Notes: a model not told the origin generated them from the letters alone. Positions 7,873-17,080 are shown, numbered from the stretch's first letter. The stretch: DNA of 64,000 nucleotides from an uncultured Paracoccaceae bacterium (GCA_947500775.1 CANMTD010000002.1:558001-622000); one strand, 5' to 3'. A program made the numbers and translations.

Positions 7873-8721
7873 TCAGGCGTTCAGCGTGACGCCCCGGCGC
7901 CCGGCCAGATCGGTGAAATACTGCCATGCCACCCGGCCCGACCGCGCCCCGCGCGTGGCCTGCCATTCGATAGCCTCGGCGCGCAGCGTATCATCGTCGA
8001 TCTGCACGCCGTAAGCGTCGCAATATCCCCGGATCATCGCCAGATATTCGTCCTGATCGCAGGGGTGAAAGCCCAGCCACAGGCCGAAGCGATCCGACAG
8101 CGATACTTTTTCCTCGACCGCCTCGGACGGGTTGATGGCCGAGCCGCGTTCGTTTTCGATCATGTCGCGCGGCATCAGGTGGCGGCGGTTCGAGGTGGCG
8201 TAGAACACCACATTGTCGGGCCGCCCTTCGATGCCCCCGTCCAGAACCGCCTTCAGCGATTTATAATGCTGATCGTCATGGCTGAACGACAGATCGTCGC
8301 AAAACAGCAGGAATCGTTCGGCCGAGCCGCGCAGCAGCGACAGCAGACGCCCGATCGACGGCAGATCCTCGCGCTGGACCTCGACGATTTTCAGCCGTTC
8401 GCCCCGGTTCAGAACTTCGGCATGGATCGCTTTGACAAGGCTGGATTTCCCCATGCCGCGCGCGCCCCACAGCAGGGCGTTGTTGGCAGGCAGACCGCGC
8501 GCGAACTGCAGGGTGTTGTCCAGCAGCGTGTCGCGCGACCGGTTGATGCCGACCAGCAGCCCCAGATCGACCCGGTTCACCCGCGCAACGGGTTCCAGCC
8601 GGTCAGGTCCCACATGCCAGACAAAGGCGTCGGCGGCCGTGAAATCGGGGGCCTTTCCCGGTGCCGGGCGCAGGCGTTCCAGCGCCTCGGCAATCCGGCG
8701 CAGGGTCGCCCCTTCGGTCAT
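7873..8721 (-). CDS. DUF815 family AAA+ ATPase
   Basis: ATP-binding protein of 282 residues. Walker A is GARGMGKSSLV (about residues 86-96) and the Walker B-like segment is LLFCDDLSF (about 138-146). The C-terminal half has FGLWLGFHPCDQDEYLAMI, typical of DUF815 ATPases, whose role is undefined. Its start overlaps the tatC stop by 4 bases (ATGA), so it is translated with the Tat operon. A functional link with Tat export is inferred from position only. Confidence 0.85.
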   Translation of the reverse strand: MTEGATLRRIAEALERLRPAPGKAPDFTAADAFVWHVGPDRLEPVARVNRVDLGLLVGINRSRDTLLDNTLQFARGLPANNALLWGARGMGKSSLVKAIHAEVLNRGERLKIVEVQREDLPSIGRLLSLLRGSAERFLLFCDDLSFSHDDQHYKSLKAVLDGGIEGRPDNVVFYATSNRRHLMPRDMIENERGSAINPSEAVEEKVSLSDRFGLWLGFHPCDQDEYLAMIRGYCDAYGVQIDDDTLRAEAIEWQATRGARSGRVAWQYFTDLAGRRGVTLNA

Positions 8722-9653
8722 GGGCGCGGGTCCTGCGACGGTTCGGGTTCGTCGTCGTCCAGATCGTCGTCTTCCTCTTCATCTTCGACCCACAGGCCCT
8801 GGGCCCGCAAATCCGCCTCGCGCCGCTTTTCAACCTGCGCGACAAGGAAGATCGACAATTCATACAGCCCGTAAACCACCGTGAACAGGATCAGCTGCGT
8901 CACCACATCCGGCGGGGTGACCAGCGCTGCCAGCAACAGGATGGCGACCATGGCGTATTTGCGCACGCCGCCCAGCCCTTTGGCGCTGACCAGCCCGGCC
9001 TTGCCCATCAGCGTCAGCAGCACCGGCAACTGAAAGCACAACCCGAAGGCCATGATGAATTTCAGCGTGATATCCAGCGATTCATTGACCTTGCCGAAGA
9101 AGGTGATGCGGATGCCTTCGGCGGTTTCCGGCACGACGGCGGTGTCCGTCGGCAGCCCCTGAACCGAGCCGGTCAACAGGTTGGCAAAGATCGAACTGAC
9201 GTCCGCAAAGCCCAGGAAAAACGCCATGGCCAGCGGTGTGACCACGAAATGAGCAAAGGACGCCCCCAGCAGGAACATCAGCGGCGAGGCGATGATGAAC
9301 GGCAAAAAGGCATTCTTTTCAGTCTTGTACAGCCCCGGCGCCACGAACCGCCACAGCTGATGCGCGATCACCGGAAAGGCCAGCGCAAAGCCGAAGACCA
9401 TCGAGATACGGAACAGCGTGAACAGATATTCCTGCGGCGAAGTATATTGCAGCGTCGGCGACGGATCGCCCAGATCGCGCAGCGTCGCCTCGATCGGGTT
9501 CAGCAGGAATTGCAGGATCGGTTCGGCCACGGCAAAGGCCAGCACGATGCCGATGATAAAGGCGATGACCGCCCGGATCAGCCGTGTGCGCAGCTCGGCC
9601 AGATGTTCAATCAGCGGTGCGCTACTGTCTTCGATCTGATCGCCTTGGGTCAT
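8718..9653 (-). CDS. tatC: Twin-arginine translocase subunit TatC
   Basis: Inner-membrane receptor of the Tat pathway, which exports folded proteins. The 311 residues start with the family motif LIEHLAELRTRLIRAV (about 14-29), followed by six hydrophobic segments and FALAFPVIAHQLWRFVAPGL. There is an unusually acidic C-terminal tail (DEEEDDDLDDDEPEP). An insertion of about 35 residues with TGSVQGLPTDTAVVPETAEG in the second periplasmic loop makes it longer than E. coli TatC. It overlaps tatB and the DUF815 gene by 4 bases each. Confidence 0.95.
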   Translation of the reverse strand: MTQGDQIEDSSAPLIEHLAELRTRLIRAVIAFIIGIVLAFAVAEPILQFLLNPIEATLRDLGDPSPTLQYTSPQEYLFTLFRISMVFGFALAFPVIAHQLWRFVAPGLYKTEKNAFLPFIIASPLMFLLGASFAHFVVTPLAMAFFLGFADVSSIFANLLTGSVQGLPTDTAVVPETAEGIRITFFGKVNESLDITLKFIMAFGLCFQLPVLLTLMGKAGLVSAKGLGGVRKYAMVAILLLAALVTPPDVVTQLILFTVVYGLYELSIFLVAQVEKRREADLRAQGLWVEDEEEDDDLDDDEPEPSQDPRP

Positions 9654-10273
9654 GCGTCACTCTTTCCCGCAGCTTTGGAGGTGGGTGTTTTTTTGGCCGC
9701 CGGTTTGCGGGCCGCCGGTTTCTTGGCGGCTGTCGCTTTGGTGGTCGTTGATTTGGTGGTCGCGGCCTTGGCTGCCGGTTTCTTGGCCGCAGGCTTTTTC
9801 GCGGCCGGTTTGCGGGCGGCAGGATTGCGCGCCGGTTTCGCGGCCTCTTTGGCGGCGGGGGCTGCGGCATCGGCCGCCTCTGCCGCGATCCGGTCGCTGG
9901 CTTTCTTGGCGGTTGCCGCGCGGATTTTCTCGGCCGCGGCGGCGCGTTCTTCGCTGAGCTTGGCGGTTTCGGGACCCATCGACGCCGAGGGGATCTTGGG
10001 TTCCCATTTTTCGAACTTGTCGGCGGCTTCCTTGACCGCATCCAGCCCCATCTTGCGCGGGTTGGCGATGTCTTTCAGATCCTTGGCGGCGTCCTTGACC
10101 CCGGCCTCATCCGCCGCGTCATCCATGGCCCGCTGAAACTCGCGCGCCATGCCACGGGCCTTGGCCGTGAACCGGCCAAGCGTGCGAAACATGCCCGGCA
10201 AATCCTTCGGTCCCACCACGATCAGCGCGACGATGCCGACAACCAGAAGTTCGGTCCAGCCAATATCAAACAT
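9650..10273 (-). CDS. tatB: Sec-independent translocase protein TatB
   Basis: Tat receptor-complex subunit. It has one N-terminal membrane helix (about residues 5-22, with VGPKDLPGMFRTLGRF marking the TatB hinge) and an amphipathic helix (GMAREFQRAMDDAADEAG). Beyond about residue 130 the protein becomes a low-complexity tail of Ala/Lys/Pro repeats (AAKKPAAKKPAAK), giving 207 residues in all. The tail is repetitive at DNA level and probably length-variable between strains. It is read from the same transcript as tatA and tatC. Confidence 0.93.
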   Translation of the reverse strand: MFDIGWTELLVVGIVALIVVGPKDLPGMFRTLGRFTAKARGMAREFQRAMDDAADEAGVKDAAKDLKDIANPRKMGLDAVKEAADKFEKWEPKIPSASMGPETAKLSEERAAAAEKIRAATAKKASDRIAAEAADAAAPAAKEAAKPARNPAARKPAAKKPAAKKPAAKAATTKSTTTKATAAKKPAARKPAAKKTPTSKAAGKSDA

Positions 10274-10308
10274 ATGCGGTCTGCCTTACACAGGCGGACA
10301 GGGCCAAT

Positions 10309-10521
10309 TCAGGCCTTGTCCTTTTCCGTTTCGGGCGTGACGTCCTTGGCGGTATCAAGCTTGTTTTCCAGCTCTTCTGTCTCGTCCTTGACGCCGCGCT
10401 TGAAGGCGGTGATGCCTTTGCCGACCTCGCCCATCAGGGACGAGATTTTGCCGCGCCCGAAAAGCACCAGCACGACAACCGCGATAAGAAGAAGGCCGGG
10501 AAGGCCGATATTGTTCAGCAT
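10309..10521 (-). CDS. tatA: Sec-independent translocase protein TatA
   Basis: Pore-forming Tat subunit of 70 residues. One N-terminal membrane helix ([15 protein letters not shown]) is followed by the FGRGKI hinge, an amphipathic helix ([18 protein letters not shown]) and a charged tail. It is the first gene of the tatABC-DUF815 operon, with 35 bases before tatB. Confidence 0.95.
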   Translation of the reverse strand: MLNNIGLPGLLLIAVVVLVLFGRGKISSLMGEVGKGITAFKRGVKDETEELENKLDTAKDVTPETEKDKA

Positions 10522-10688
10522 TTCATTCTCCCTTGGATCGCCCGACGGGGCGTTCCGTTTCGAATTCTGTCAAACACATTTATTGTCATTGTCACCGAGT
10601 TCAAAGGCCCAATCCGCCGCAGAGGCGCGTTTTCTTAAAGTTTTATTCCCCGACACCGCGTCACAGGCTTGATTTTCGGCGTGGCGCA

Positions 10689-11783
10689 TCAGGGCGCCTT
10701 GAACACAAAGCACCGGTCGCGGCGGATCATCAGCCACATCGGCGTGCCCGGTTTTGGCAAGAACACCGCCGGAATCGTTGCTTTCAGCACCGAACCGTCG
10801 AAATCCATGCGAAACTCCACCAGGCTTTCATTGCCCATGAAACGCGCGCGCTGCACCACCGTCCGGGCCGGTGCGCCGTCTGCCGGTGTCGGATTGGGGC
10901 CATGGCCGTTGCGGTCCAGGTCAATCTTCAGGTGCTGCGGGCGGATCACGATGTCGACAGAGGTGCCATCGGCATGGCCCGGCGCCAGAAACTGACCGAA
11001 CGGGGTTTCGATCAACGCACCCTGAACTTTGCCACGGATCACGTTGATATCGCTAAAAAAAGCCGCCGCCGCCTTATCCACCGGCGCGTTATAGACGTTA
11101 TAGGGCGCCCCCTGCTGCACGATCTTACCGGCCCGCATCAGCGCGATCTCATCGGCCATGCGCATCGCTTCGTCCGGTTCGTGAGTGACCAGCAGGACGG
11201 CGGCGCCCTCTTCTTTCAGCACCGACAGGGTTTCGTCGCGGATGTCGTCGCGCAGCCGGTTGTCCAGCCCCGAGAACGGTTCATCCATCAGCATGATCTG
11301 CGGGCGCGGCGCAATCGCACGGGCCAGCGCCACGCGCTGTTGTTCGCCCCCTGACAGGTTGTGGGGATAAGCCTCGATATGCGCCATCATGTCGACGCGG
11401 GCCAACAGCTCCTCGACCCGGGCGCGTTTTTCGGCGCGGGGGCCGGTCAGGCCGAAGGCCACGTTTTCGGCCACGGTCAAATGCGGAAACAGCGCGAAAT
11501 CCTGAAACATCAACCCGATCGAGCGGCCTTCGGGCGGAACCCGGTAAACCGTGTCACAGACCAGCGCGCCGTCGATATAGATCGATCCGCTGTCCTGCAT
11601 GTCCACACCCGCGATGGTTCGCAGGGTCGTGGATTTGCCGCATCCCGACGGTCCCAGCAGGCAGGTCACCTGCCCCGGCATCACCGACAGCGATACATCA
11701 TCCACCACCCGACGCCCGCCAAAGCTGCGGATCAGATTGCGAATCTCTAACCGGGGGGTGGAGGAAGCAAGGGCCGTCAACAC
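10689..11783 (-). CDS. ABC transporter ATP-binding protein, FbpC-like
   Basis: Nucleotide-binding subunit of 364 residues. Walker A is GPSGCGKSTT, the ABC signature LSGGEQQRVALARA, Walker B IMLMDEPFSGLD and the switch His is in LVTHEPDEA. The C-terminal third (about residues 240-364) is the regulatory TOBE-type extension, as in Fe(III)/spermidine-type importers. The closest match by motif is FbpC. The permease and binding-protein genes are not adjacent, so substrate and partners are unknown. The start is GTG at 11783 with a weak ribosome-binding site; a start a few codons downstream is possible. Confidence 0.82.
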   Translation of the reverse strand: MLTALASSTPRLEIRNLIRSFGGRRVVDDVSLSVMPGQVTCLLGPSGCGKSTTLRTIAGVDMQDSGSIYIDGALVCDTVYRVPPEGRSIGLMFQDFALFPHLTVAENVAFGLTGPRAEKRARVEELLARVDMMAHIEAYPHNLSGGEQQRVALARAIAPRPQIMLMDEPFSGLDNRLRDDIRDETLSVLKEEGAAVLLVTHEPDEAMRMADEIALMRAGKIVQQGAPYNVYNAPVDKAAAAFFSDINVIRGKVQGALIETPFGQFLAPGHADGTSVDIVIRPQHLKIDLDRNGHGPNPTPADGAPARTVVQRARFMGNESLVEFRMDFDGSVLKATIPAVFLPKPGTPMWLMIRRDRCFVFKAP

Positions 11784-11933
11784 ATATCCATGTCCGAGGG
11801 AAAGGCTCAGGTTTGATTGTCCCTACCAAGGGACTGGGCGAAGAGCAAGCCAGAGCCGCGCCAGGGCCCCGGCCAATTCAAACGCCCGCCCGCATTGAAC
11901 GGGCGCGCCCGTCGGCCGCGCTTTGCCGCCATG

Positions 11934-12713
11934 TTACAGCGTTGCGTTGACCGCGCCGCCATCCAGCAGGATGTTCTGCCCGACGATGAAGCCCGCGTTC
12001 TGCGAACACAGGAACGCGCACATCGCGCCGAATTCGGCCCGTGTGCCATAACGTCGCGCCGGGATGGTGGCGGCGCGTTGGGCCACCGCCTCTTCCAGCG
12101 ACAGGCCTTGCGCCTTGGCCACGCCGCTGTCCAGCGACACCGCGCGGTCGGTGGCGTGAATGCCCGGCAGCATGTTGTTGATCGTCACGCCATGGGGCGC
12201 CACCTGGCGCGAGGTCCCGGCGACATAGCCGGTCAGCCCGGCGCGGGCGGAATTGGACAGGCCCAGCACCGCGATCGGCGCCTTGACCGATTGCGAGGTG
12301 ATGTTCACGACCCGGCCCCAGCCCCTGTCGATCATGCCCGGCAGGCAGGCTTTCATCAGCGCGATGGGCGTCAGCATATTGCCGTCCAGCGCGGCAATGA
12401 AATCATCGCGGGTCCAGTCGGACCACATCCCCGGCGGCGGACCACCGGCGTTATTGACCAGAATATCGACGGCCCCCGCGGCCTGCAGCACGGCCGCCTG
12501 CCCCTCTTCGGTGGTGATGTCGGTGGCCACTGTGGTGACAGTCACGCCAAAACGATCCCGGATATCGGCGGCGGCTGCCTCCAGCGCGTCGGCGCCGCGC
12601 GCGTTCATCACCAGATCAACGCCCGCCTCGGCCAGCGCCTCGGCACAGCCCAGCCCCAGCCCTTTGGACGAGGCGCAAACCAGCGCCCGTTTTCCCGCGA
12701 TTCCAAGATCCAT
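11934..12713 (-). CDS. Atypical SDR oxidoreductase lacking the YxxxK motif
   Basis: SDR of 259 residues. Start set at 12713 (MDLGIAGKRALVCASSKGLG), preceded by GGGAGA. The fold markers are present: a cofactor loop (SSKGLGLG), NNAGGPPP and a catalytic-type Ser in NITSQSVKAP. Where YxxxK should follow, the sequence reads LGLSNSARAGLTGY, so Ser and Arg replace Tyr and Lys. This pattern defines a divergent group annotated as 3-oxoacyl-ACP-reductase-like, whose reaction is unclear. The C-terminus (VGQNILLDGGAVN) is normal for SDRs. Confidence 0.8.
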   Translation of the reverse strand: MDLGIAGKRALVCASSKGLGLGCAEALAEAGVDLVMNARGADALEAAAADIRDRFGVTVTTVATDITTEEGQAAVLQAAGAVDILVNNAGGPPPGMWSDWTRDDFIAALDGNMLTPIALMKACLPGMIDRGWGRVVNITSQSVKAPIAVLGLSNSARAGLTGYVAGTSRQVAPHGVTINNMLPGIHATDRAVSLDSGVAKAQGLSLEEAVAQRAATIPARRYGTRAEFGAMCAFLCSQNAGFIVGQNILLDGGAVNATL

Positions 12714-12922
12714 ATCCCATCTCCCTGTCCGATGCCGCATGTCTGGCGCAAGGCTTACGCCAAACGCGCCCCCCTCGCCAGTCCCACGGCGGGTAAAACC
12801 TGCGCGAGAACAGGAACATCCAGAGAGCTTTCATTGACGATTTAAGGGAATGGCCATATTTAGCGCGCAAAATAAGTGTAGTTTCACGATCAACCCTCGC
12901 GTATCTGCGGTAACATCAAGCT

Positions 12923-13969
12923 ATGAATGACATCCCGTACATCAATCAGGCCAGCGGCAGCGCCTGCCATGTCTTTGAGGCAGAAAGCTTTTCCGTGGTG
13001 TCGGGCGCCAATCTGGGCGATCATCTGACCGGCCCTTACGAGTTGTGCCCTGGGGATGTCTATCGTTTTGCGCAGGAGGCCACCCCTTATCAGCTGATGT
13101 TCGATCGGCCTTATGCTCACAATCAGACACCGGTTGCACCGCCCAAGATGAAAGTTTCGCTGGGATCGGAAGTCGGGGCCGCCGGTGATATCGTCTCGGT
13201 CGATGCGGAACTGACCCTGATCGCGCCGGATGGCGACACCGCCAAGCTGTTGCTGCTGTGCCTGCATGGCAACAACGACCCTGCGCCGCGGTATTACGTG
13301 CTGTTGCTGGGCGCGATTGAACCCAAAGTGCCCTATACGCTGGTGACAATCGGCGACGCCCCCAGTCAGGTGCGGATGCGCGACGTCGCCTCGGTGGCCT
13401 TTGCGCGTGGAACCATGATCACCCAGGCTGATGGACGGCCCGCGCCCATCGAATCCCTGGCCGTCGGAGACCGGATATTGACCCGCGAAAACGGGCCACA
13501 GCCGATCCGCTGGATCGGTCACCGCACGCTGCGCGCCATTGGCCCCTATGCCCCCGTGGTCATCAAGAAAGGCGCACTGAACAATGATTCAGACCTGATT
13601 GTCAGCCAGCACCAGCGCCTGTTCATCTATCAGCGCTCGGATACCTTGCTGACGGAAACCGCCGAAGTTCTGGTGAAAGCCGGGCATCTGGTGGACGATG
13701 TTGATATTGTGCTGCGCAAGGGCGGTTTCGTGGATTATTACCACCTGATCCTTGATCGGCACGAAATCATCTATGCCGAAAGCATCCCCACCGAAAGCCT
13801 GATGGTCAACGAACGCAGCCTGAACAAGCTGGAACCGGGGCTTGCAAAGGAACTGGGGGAAAAGCTTCCCGGTCTGTCGCACCGGCCGCATTTCGGGACC
13901 GAGGCGAACCGCAAATTGCTGCGCGCCATGGGGCCCGCCGCTTTGCGCCGGACCTCGTCCAAGGCTTAG
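12923..13969 (+). CDS. Hint_2 domain protein with altered active site
   Basis: Protein of 348 residues. The N-terminal half (about 1-150) is a beta-rich domain with no motif I recognise. Residues about 155-300 form the Hedgehog/intein-like Hint_2 domain: FARGTMITQADGRPAPIESL, VGDRILTRENGPQPIRWIGH and LIVSQHQRLF. In self-splicing Hint domains a Cys stands five residues before the GT; here the position is Ala (VAFARGT), so the catalytic nucleophile seems lost. Such proteins are common in Roseobacters, often secreted without a classical signal, and their role is unknown. Confidence 0.75.
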   Translation: MNDIPYINQASGSACHVFEAESFSVVSGANLGDHLTGPYELCPGDVYRFAQEATPYQLMFDRPYAHNQTPVAPPKMKVSLGSEVGAAGDIVSVDAELTLIAPDGDTAKLLLLCLHGNNDPAPRYYVLLLGAIEPKVPYTLVTIGDAPSQVRMRDVASVAFARGTMITQADGRPAPIESLAVGDRILTRENGPQPIRWIGHRTLRAIGPYAPVVIKKGALNNDSDLIVSQHQRLFIYQRSDTLLTETAEVLVKAGHLVDDVDIVLRKGGFVDYYHLILDRHEIIYAESIPTESLMVNERSLNKLEPGLAKELGEKLPGLSHRPHFGTEANRKLLRAMGPAALRRTSSKA

Positions 13970-13973
13970 ATCT

Positions 13974-14597
13974 TTACAACAGGGCTGCCAGCAAGGGCGA
14001 CCATTGGCGGCGCAGCTCGTCATGGCGTTTCTGCGGGCGGTCGAACAGGGTCAGCCCCTTTTCGGCCAGATCCTCATAAATCACCCGCTCGGTCACTTTC
14101 GCCACAGGCTTTTCGCCGATCTGGTCGAAAAATTCCGCCATACGGGCACTGGCGCGGCCGCGTTTGCGCATCCGGTTGGCGACGATCAGCAGACCGACCT
14201 TGCCCTTGCGCACCCGTTTGATGTCTTGCAGGTCATTTAAAAAGCGGCGGGTGCTGTCGGCGTCGAAAAACGATGGCAACACAGGTGTCACGATCAGATT
14301 GGCCTCTGCCACCAAGGGCGATGCCGCCTCTTCATAGATCGATCCGGGCGCGTCGATCACGGTGAAATCCATGCCCTTGGGGGTCGCGCCAAAAGCCTTG
14401 GTCGTGGTCCAGTCCAACCCTTTCAGCTTTGCCGTGTCGGTGGGGCGTCTTTTCAGCCACCGTGTCGCTGATTTCTGCGGATCGGCATCGGCCAAGGCCA
14501 CCTTCCAGCCCCCGTCGGCAAGGGCCGCTGCTATGGTTATCGCCACGGTGGTCTTTCCACAGCCACCTTTGCGGTTCGCAACCAGTATGGTTTTCAC
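13974..14597 (-). CDS. Orphan ParA/MinD-type P-loop ATPase
   Basis: ParA-family ATPase of 207 residues with the deviant Walker A RKGGCGKTTVAI near the N-terminus, the switch DADPQKSATRW and Walker B FTVIDAPG. Start set at GTG 14597 (VKTILVANRKGG), which has AAAGGAG upstream; the longer open frame adds 52 residues without family similarity. No parB or parS-like site is visible and the neighbours are unrelated, so it is not a standard partition cassette. It may position a cellular cargo; the cargo is unknown. Confidence 0.8.
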   Translation of the reverse strand: MKTILVANRKGGCGKTTVAITIAAALADGGWKVALADADPQKSATRWLKRRPTDTAKLKGLDWTTTKAFGATPKGMDFTVIDAPGSIYEEAASPLVAEANLIVTPVLPSFFDADSTRRFLNDLQDIKRVRKGKVGLLIVANRMRKRGRASARMAEFFDQIGEKPVAKVTERVIYEDLAEKGLTLFDRPQKRHDELRRQWSPLLAALL

Positions 14598-14740
14598 GAT
14601 CTTATCTGCTCCTTTGCGCTGTCTCGCCTGAATGGGCGGGCATGGTAAAATATATCTAAAAGATATGCAATGTATATACACACCGCCAGACGATCCTGCG
14701 CCCCCTTCCCTTCCCATCCAACGCCCGCTATATCGCGCCC

Positions 14741-16348
14741 ATGCTGGATGCACTTACAAACCGACCCGATCTGCCTGCCGAAATCGCCCGGCGGCGCACC
14801 TTTGCCATTATCTCGCATCCGGATGCGGGTAAGACAACGCTGACCGAAAAGTTTCTGCTGTATGGTGGCGCGATCCAGATGGCCGGTCAGGTGCGCGCCA
14901 AGGGCGAGGCCCGGCGCACGCGGTCCGATTTCATGCAGATGGAAAAGGACCGGGGGATTTCGGTCTCGGCCTCGGCCATGTCGTTCGACTATGGCCCCTA
15001 CCGGTTCAATCTTGTCGATACCCCCGGCCACAGCGATTTTTCCGAAGACACCTATCGCACGCTGACCGCCGTCGATGCCGCCGTGATGGTGATCGACGGG
15101 GCCAAGGGTGTGGAAAGCCAGACCCAGAAGCTGTTCGAAGTCTGCCGCCTGCGCGATCTGCCGATCCTGACCTTCTGTAACAAGATGGACCGCGAAAGCC
15201 GCGATACCTTTGATATCATAGACGAAATTCAGGAAAACCTGGCCATCGACGTGACCCCGGCCAGTTGGCCCATCGGTGTGGGCCGCGATTTCATGGGCTG
15301 TTATGACCTGCTGCGCGACCGGCTGGAACTGATGGACCGCGCCGACCGCAACGTGGTCGCCGAAAGCATTTCGATCGAAGGGCTGGACGACCCCAAACTG
15401 GCCGACCACATCCCCGCCGACATGCTGGAAAAGCTGCGCGACGAGGTCGAAATGGCGCGCGAACTGTTGCCGCCGATGGACCCCAAGGCACTGCTCGAGG
15501 GCACTTTGACCCCGATCTGGTTCGGATCGGCGATCAACTCGTTCGGCGTCAAGGAACTGATGGACGGGATCGGCACCTACGGCCCCGAACCGCAGATACA
15601 GGCCGCCGAGCCCCGCAAGATCGCCCCCGAAGAAACCAAGGTCGCCGGGTTCGTGTTCAAGGTGCAGGCCAACATGGACCCCAAGCACCGCGACCGGGTG
15701 GCCTTTGTCCGGCTGGCATCGGGCCATTTCCAGCGCGGCATGAAACTGACCCATGTGCGCACCAAGAAACCCATGGCGATTTCCAACCCGGTGCTGTTTC
15801 TGGCCAGCGACCGTGAATTGGCCGAAGAGGCCTGGGCCGGCGATATCATCGGCATCCCCAACCACGGGCAATTGCGCATCGGCGACACATTGACCGAGGG
15901 CGAAGCAATCCGCGTGACCGGCCTGCCCTCTTTCGCGCCGGAACTGCTGCAAAACTGTCGCGCGGGCGATCCGATGAAGGCCAAACATCTGGACAAGGCG
16001 CTGATGCAATTCGCCGAAGAAGGGGCCGCCAAAGTATTCAAGCCGATGATCGGGTCGGGCTTTGTGGTCGGCGTGGTCGGGCAGTTGCAATTCGAGGTTC
16101 TGGCCAGCCGGATCGAAATGGAATACGGCCTGCCGGTCCGGTTCGAGCCGTCGCAATTCACCTCGGCCCGCTGGGTCACCGGCCCCAAAGCCGCCGTCGA
16201 TGCCTTTGTCGAAAAGAACAAGGGCCATATCTCATACGATAATGACGGTGACATCGTCTATATGACGCGGCTGCAATGGGACATCGACCGGATCGAACGG
16301 GATCACCCGGAACTGACGCTGTCCGCCATCAAGGAAATGCAGGTCTAG
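14741..16348 (+). CDS. prfC: Peptide chain release factor 3
   Basis: Translational GTPase of 535 residues that recycles RF1 and RF2 from the ribosome after peptide release. GTPase motifs are in order: G1 HPDAGKTTL, G2/switch I with RGISVSASAMSF, G3 DTPGHSDF and G4 NKMD. The C-terminal domains include GQLQFEVLASRIEMEYG. Length and motifs match RF3 rather than EF-G. It is divergent from the ParA gene, with an AT-rich stretch (about 14640-14690) between them likely to hold both promoters. Confidence 0.96.
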   Translation: MLDALTNRPDLPAEIARRRTFAIISHPDAGKTTLTEKFLLYGGAIQMAGQVRAKGEARRTRSDFMQMEKDRGISVSASAMSFDYGPYRFNLVDTPGHSDFSEDTYRTLTAVDAAVMVIDGAKGVESQTQKLFEVCRLRDLPILTFCNKMDRESRDTFDIIDEIQENLAIDVTPASWPIGVGRDFMGCYDLLRDRLELMDRADRNVVAESISIEGLDDPKLADHIPADMLEKLRDEVEMARELLPPMDPKALLEGTLTPIWFGSAINSFGVKELMDGIGTYGPEPQIQAAEPRKIAPEETKVAGFVFKVQANMDPKHRDRVAFVRLASGHFQRGMKLTHVRTKKPMAISNPVLFLASDRELAEEAWAGDIIGIPNHGQLRIGDTLTEGEAIRVTGLPSFAPELLQNCRAGDPMKAKHLDKALMQFAEEGAAKVFKPMIGSGFVVGVVGQLQFEVLASRIEMEYGLPVRFEPSQFTSARWVTGPKAAVDAFVEKNKGHISYDNDGDIVYMTRLQWDIDRIERDHPELTLSAIKEMQV

Positions 16349-16351
16349 GGC

Positions 16352-17080
16352 TCAGCCCCGGACCTGCCGCCCGCGCAGGGCAAACAGCCCGGCCAGACCG
16401 GTCAGGATCAGCGGCAGACCGGCCGGAACCGGCACGGGTGCGGGACCGATATCGTCCACCGGCCCCTCTGGCAGATCGCCGTAATGCACCGATGATGATC
16501 CCAGAACAAACTGGCGCCGGGATTGGCGGTCATAGATAAACATCTGAAAAACCGAGAAATTATCAAGCGCGTTCAGCGCATCCAAATCCGGGACACCGGT
16601 GCCGTCCAGGACCTCTTCGTTATCGGCAAAGCTGAACAGGCTCATGCGGGTCAGCCGCAATCCGCCCCCCAGATTCTTGGGCACACGGCTGTCGATCTGG
16701 ACAAAATCCTGCCCCGGGCGGGTACCGCCGCCAATCGCATCCCCCACCATGATCATCCCGTTCTGATCATTGCTGGCGATGGTCTCGATGGTCAGATCGC
16801 CCAGGGTCAGCGAAAAGGCGCTGTAGCCGTAGCCCGCCATTTCGCGATCATAAGACAGCCCCGTAATGCTTCTGCGATATATCGGGGCGGTATCGTCAAA
16901 ACTGATGTGCGCGGTTGCCGATGACACAGGGGCAATCCCCAGCGCGGCAAAAACCCCGCCATAGTCGGCCAAATCGTTGATATGAATGTCGATCGTACGG
17001 GTCGCGGCCTGCGCCGCGAACCCGCAGATTGATAAGATAGAGCTGAGAAATAGAACTCTGATCATCATAAAAAACATCAA
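16352..17080 (-). CDS. VPLPA-CTERM-like exported protein
   Basis: Exported protein of 242 residues, not recognised beyond its ends. The signal peptide spans about residues 1-26 (cleavage near AAQAA). The middle is beta-rich without a family motif I can name. The C-terminus reads PVPVPAGLPLILTGLAGLFA then LRGRQVRG: a VPxPA sorting motif, a hydrophobic helix and basic residues. It is probably handled by the same exosortase as the 1535 and 48165 proteins. The gene is tail-to-tail with prfC, with only 3 bases between stops, and its composition is AT-richer than prfC. Confidence 0.7.
   Translation of the reverse strand: MMFFMMIRVLFLSSILSICGFAAQAATRTIDIHINDLADYGGVFAALGIAPVSSATAHISFDDTAPIYRRSITGLSYDREMAGYGYSAFSLTLGDLTIETIASNDQNGMIMVGDAIGGGTRPGQDFVQIDSRVPKNLGGGLRLTRMSLFSFADNEEVLDGTGVPDLDALNALDNFSVFQMFIYDRQSRRQFVLGSSSVHYGDLPEGPVDDIGPAPVPVPAGLPLILTGLAGLFALRGRQVRG

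Noticed and set aside
9670-9880. Direct DNA repeats that resemble a short tandem or CRISPR-like array
   Set aside because: They encode the AAKKPA tail of TatB in frame; there are no regular spacers.
14640-14690. AT-rich palindromic-looking patch next to the ParA gene, considered as parS or an origin
   Set aside because: No clear inverted repeat and no parB; it is more likely the promoter region shared with prfC.
14594-16228. Minus-strand open frame of 544 codons opposite prfC
   Set aside because: His/Gly/Arg-rich translation typical of GC-rich antisense; prfC motifs are complete.
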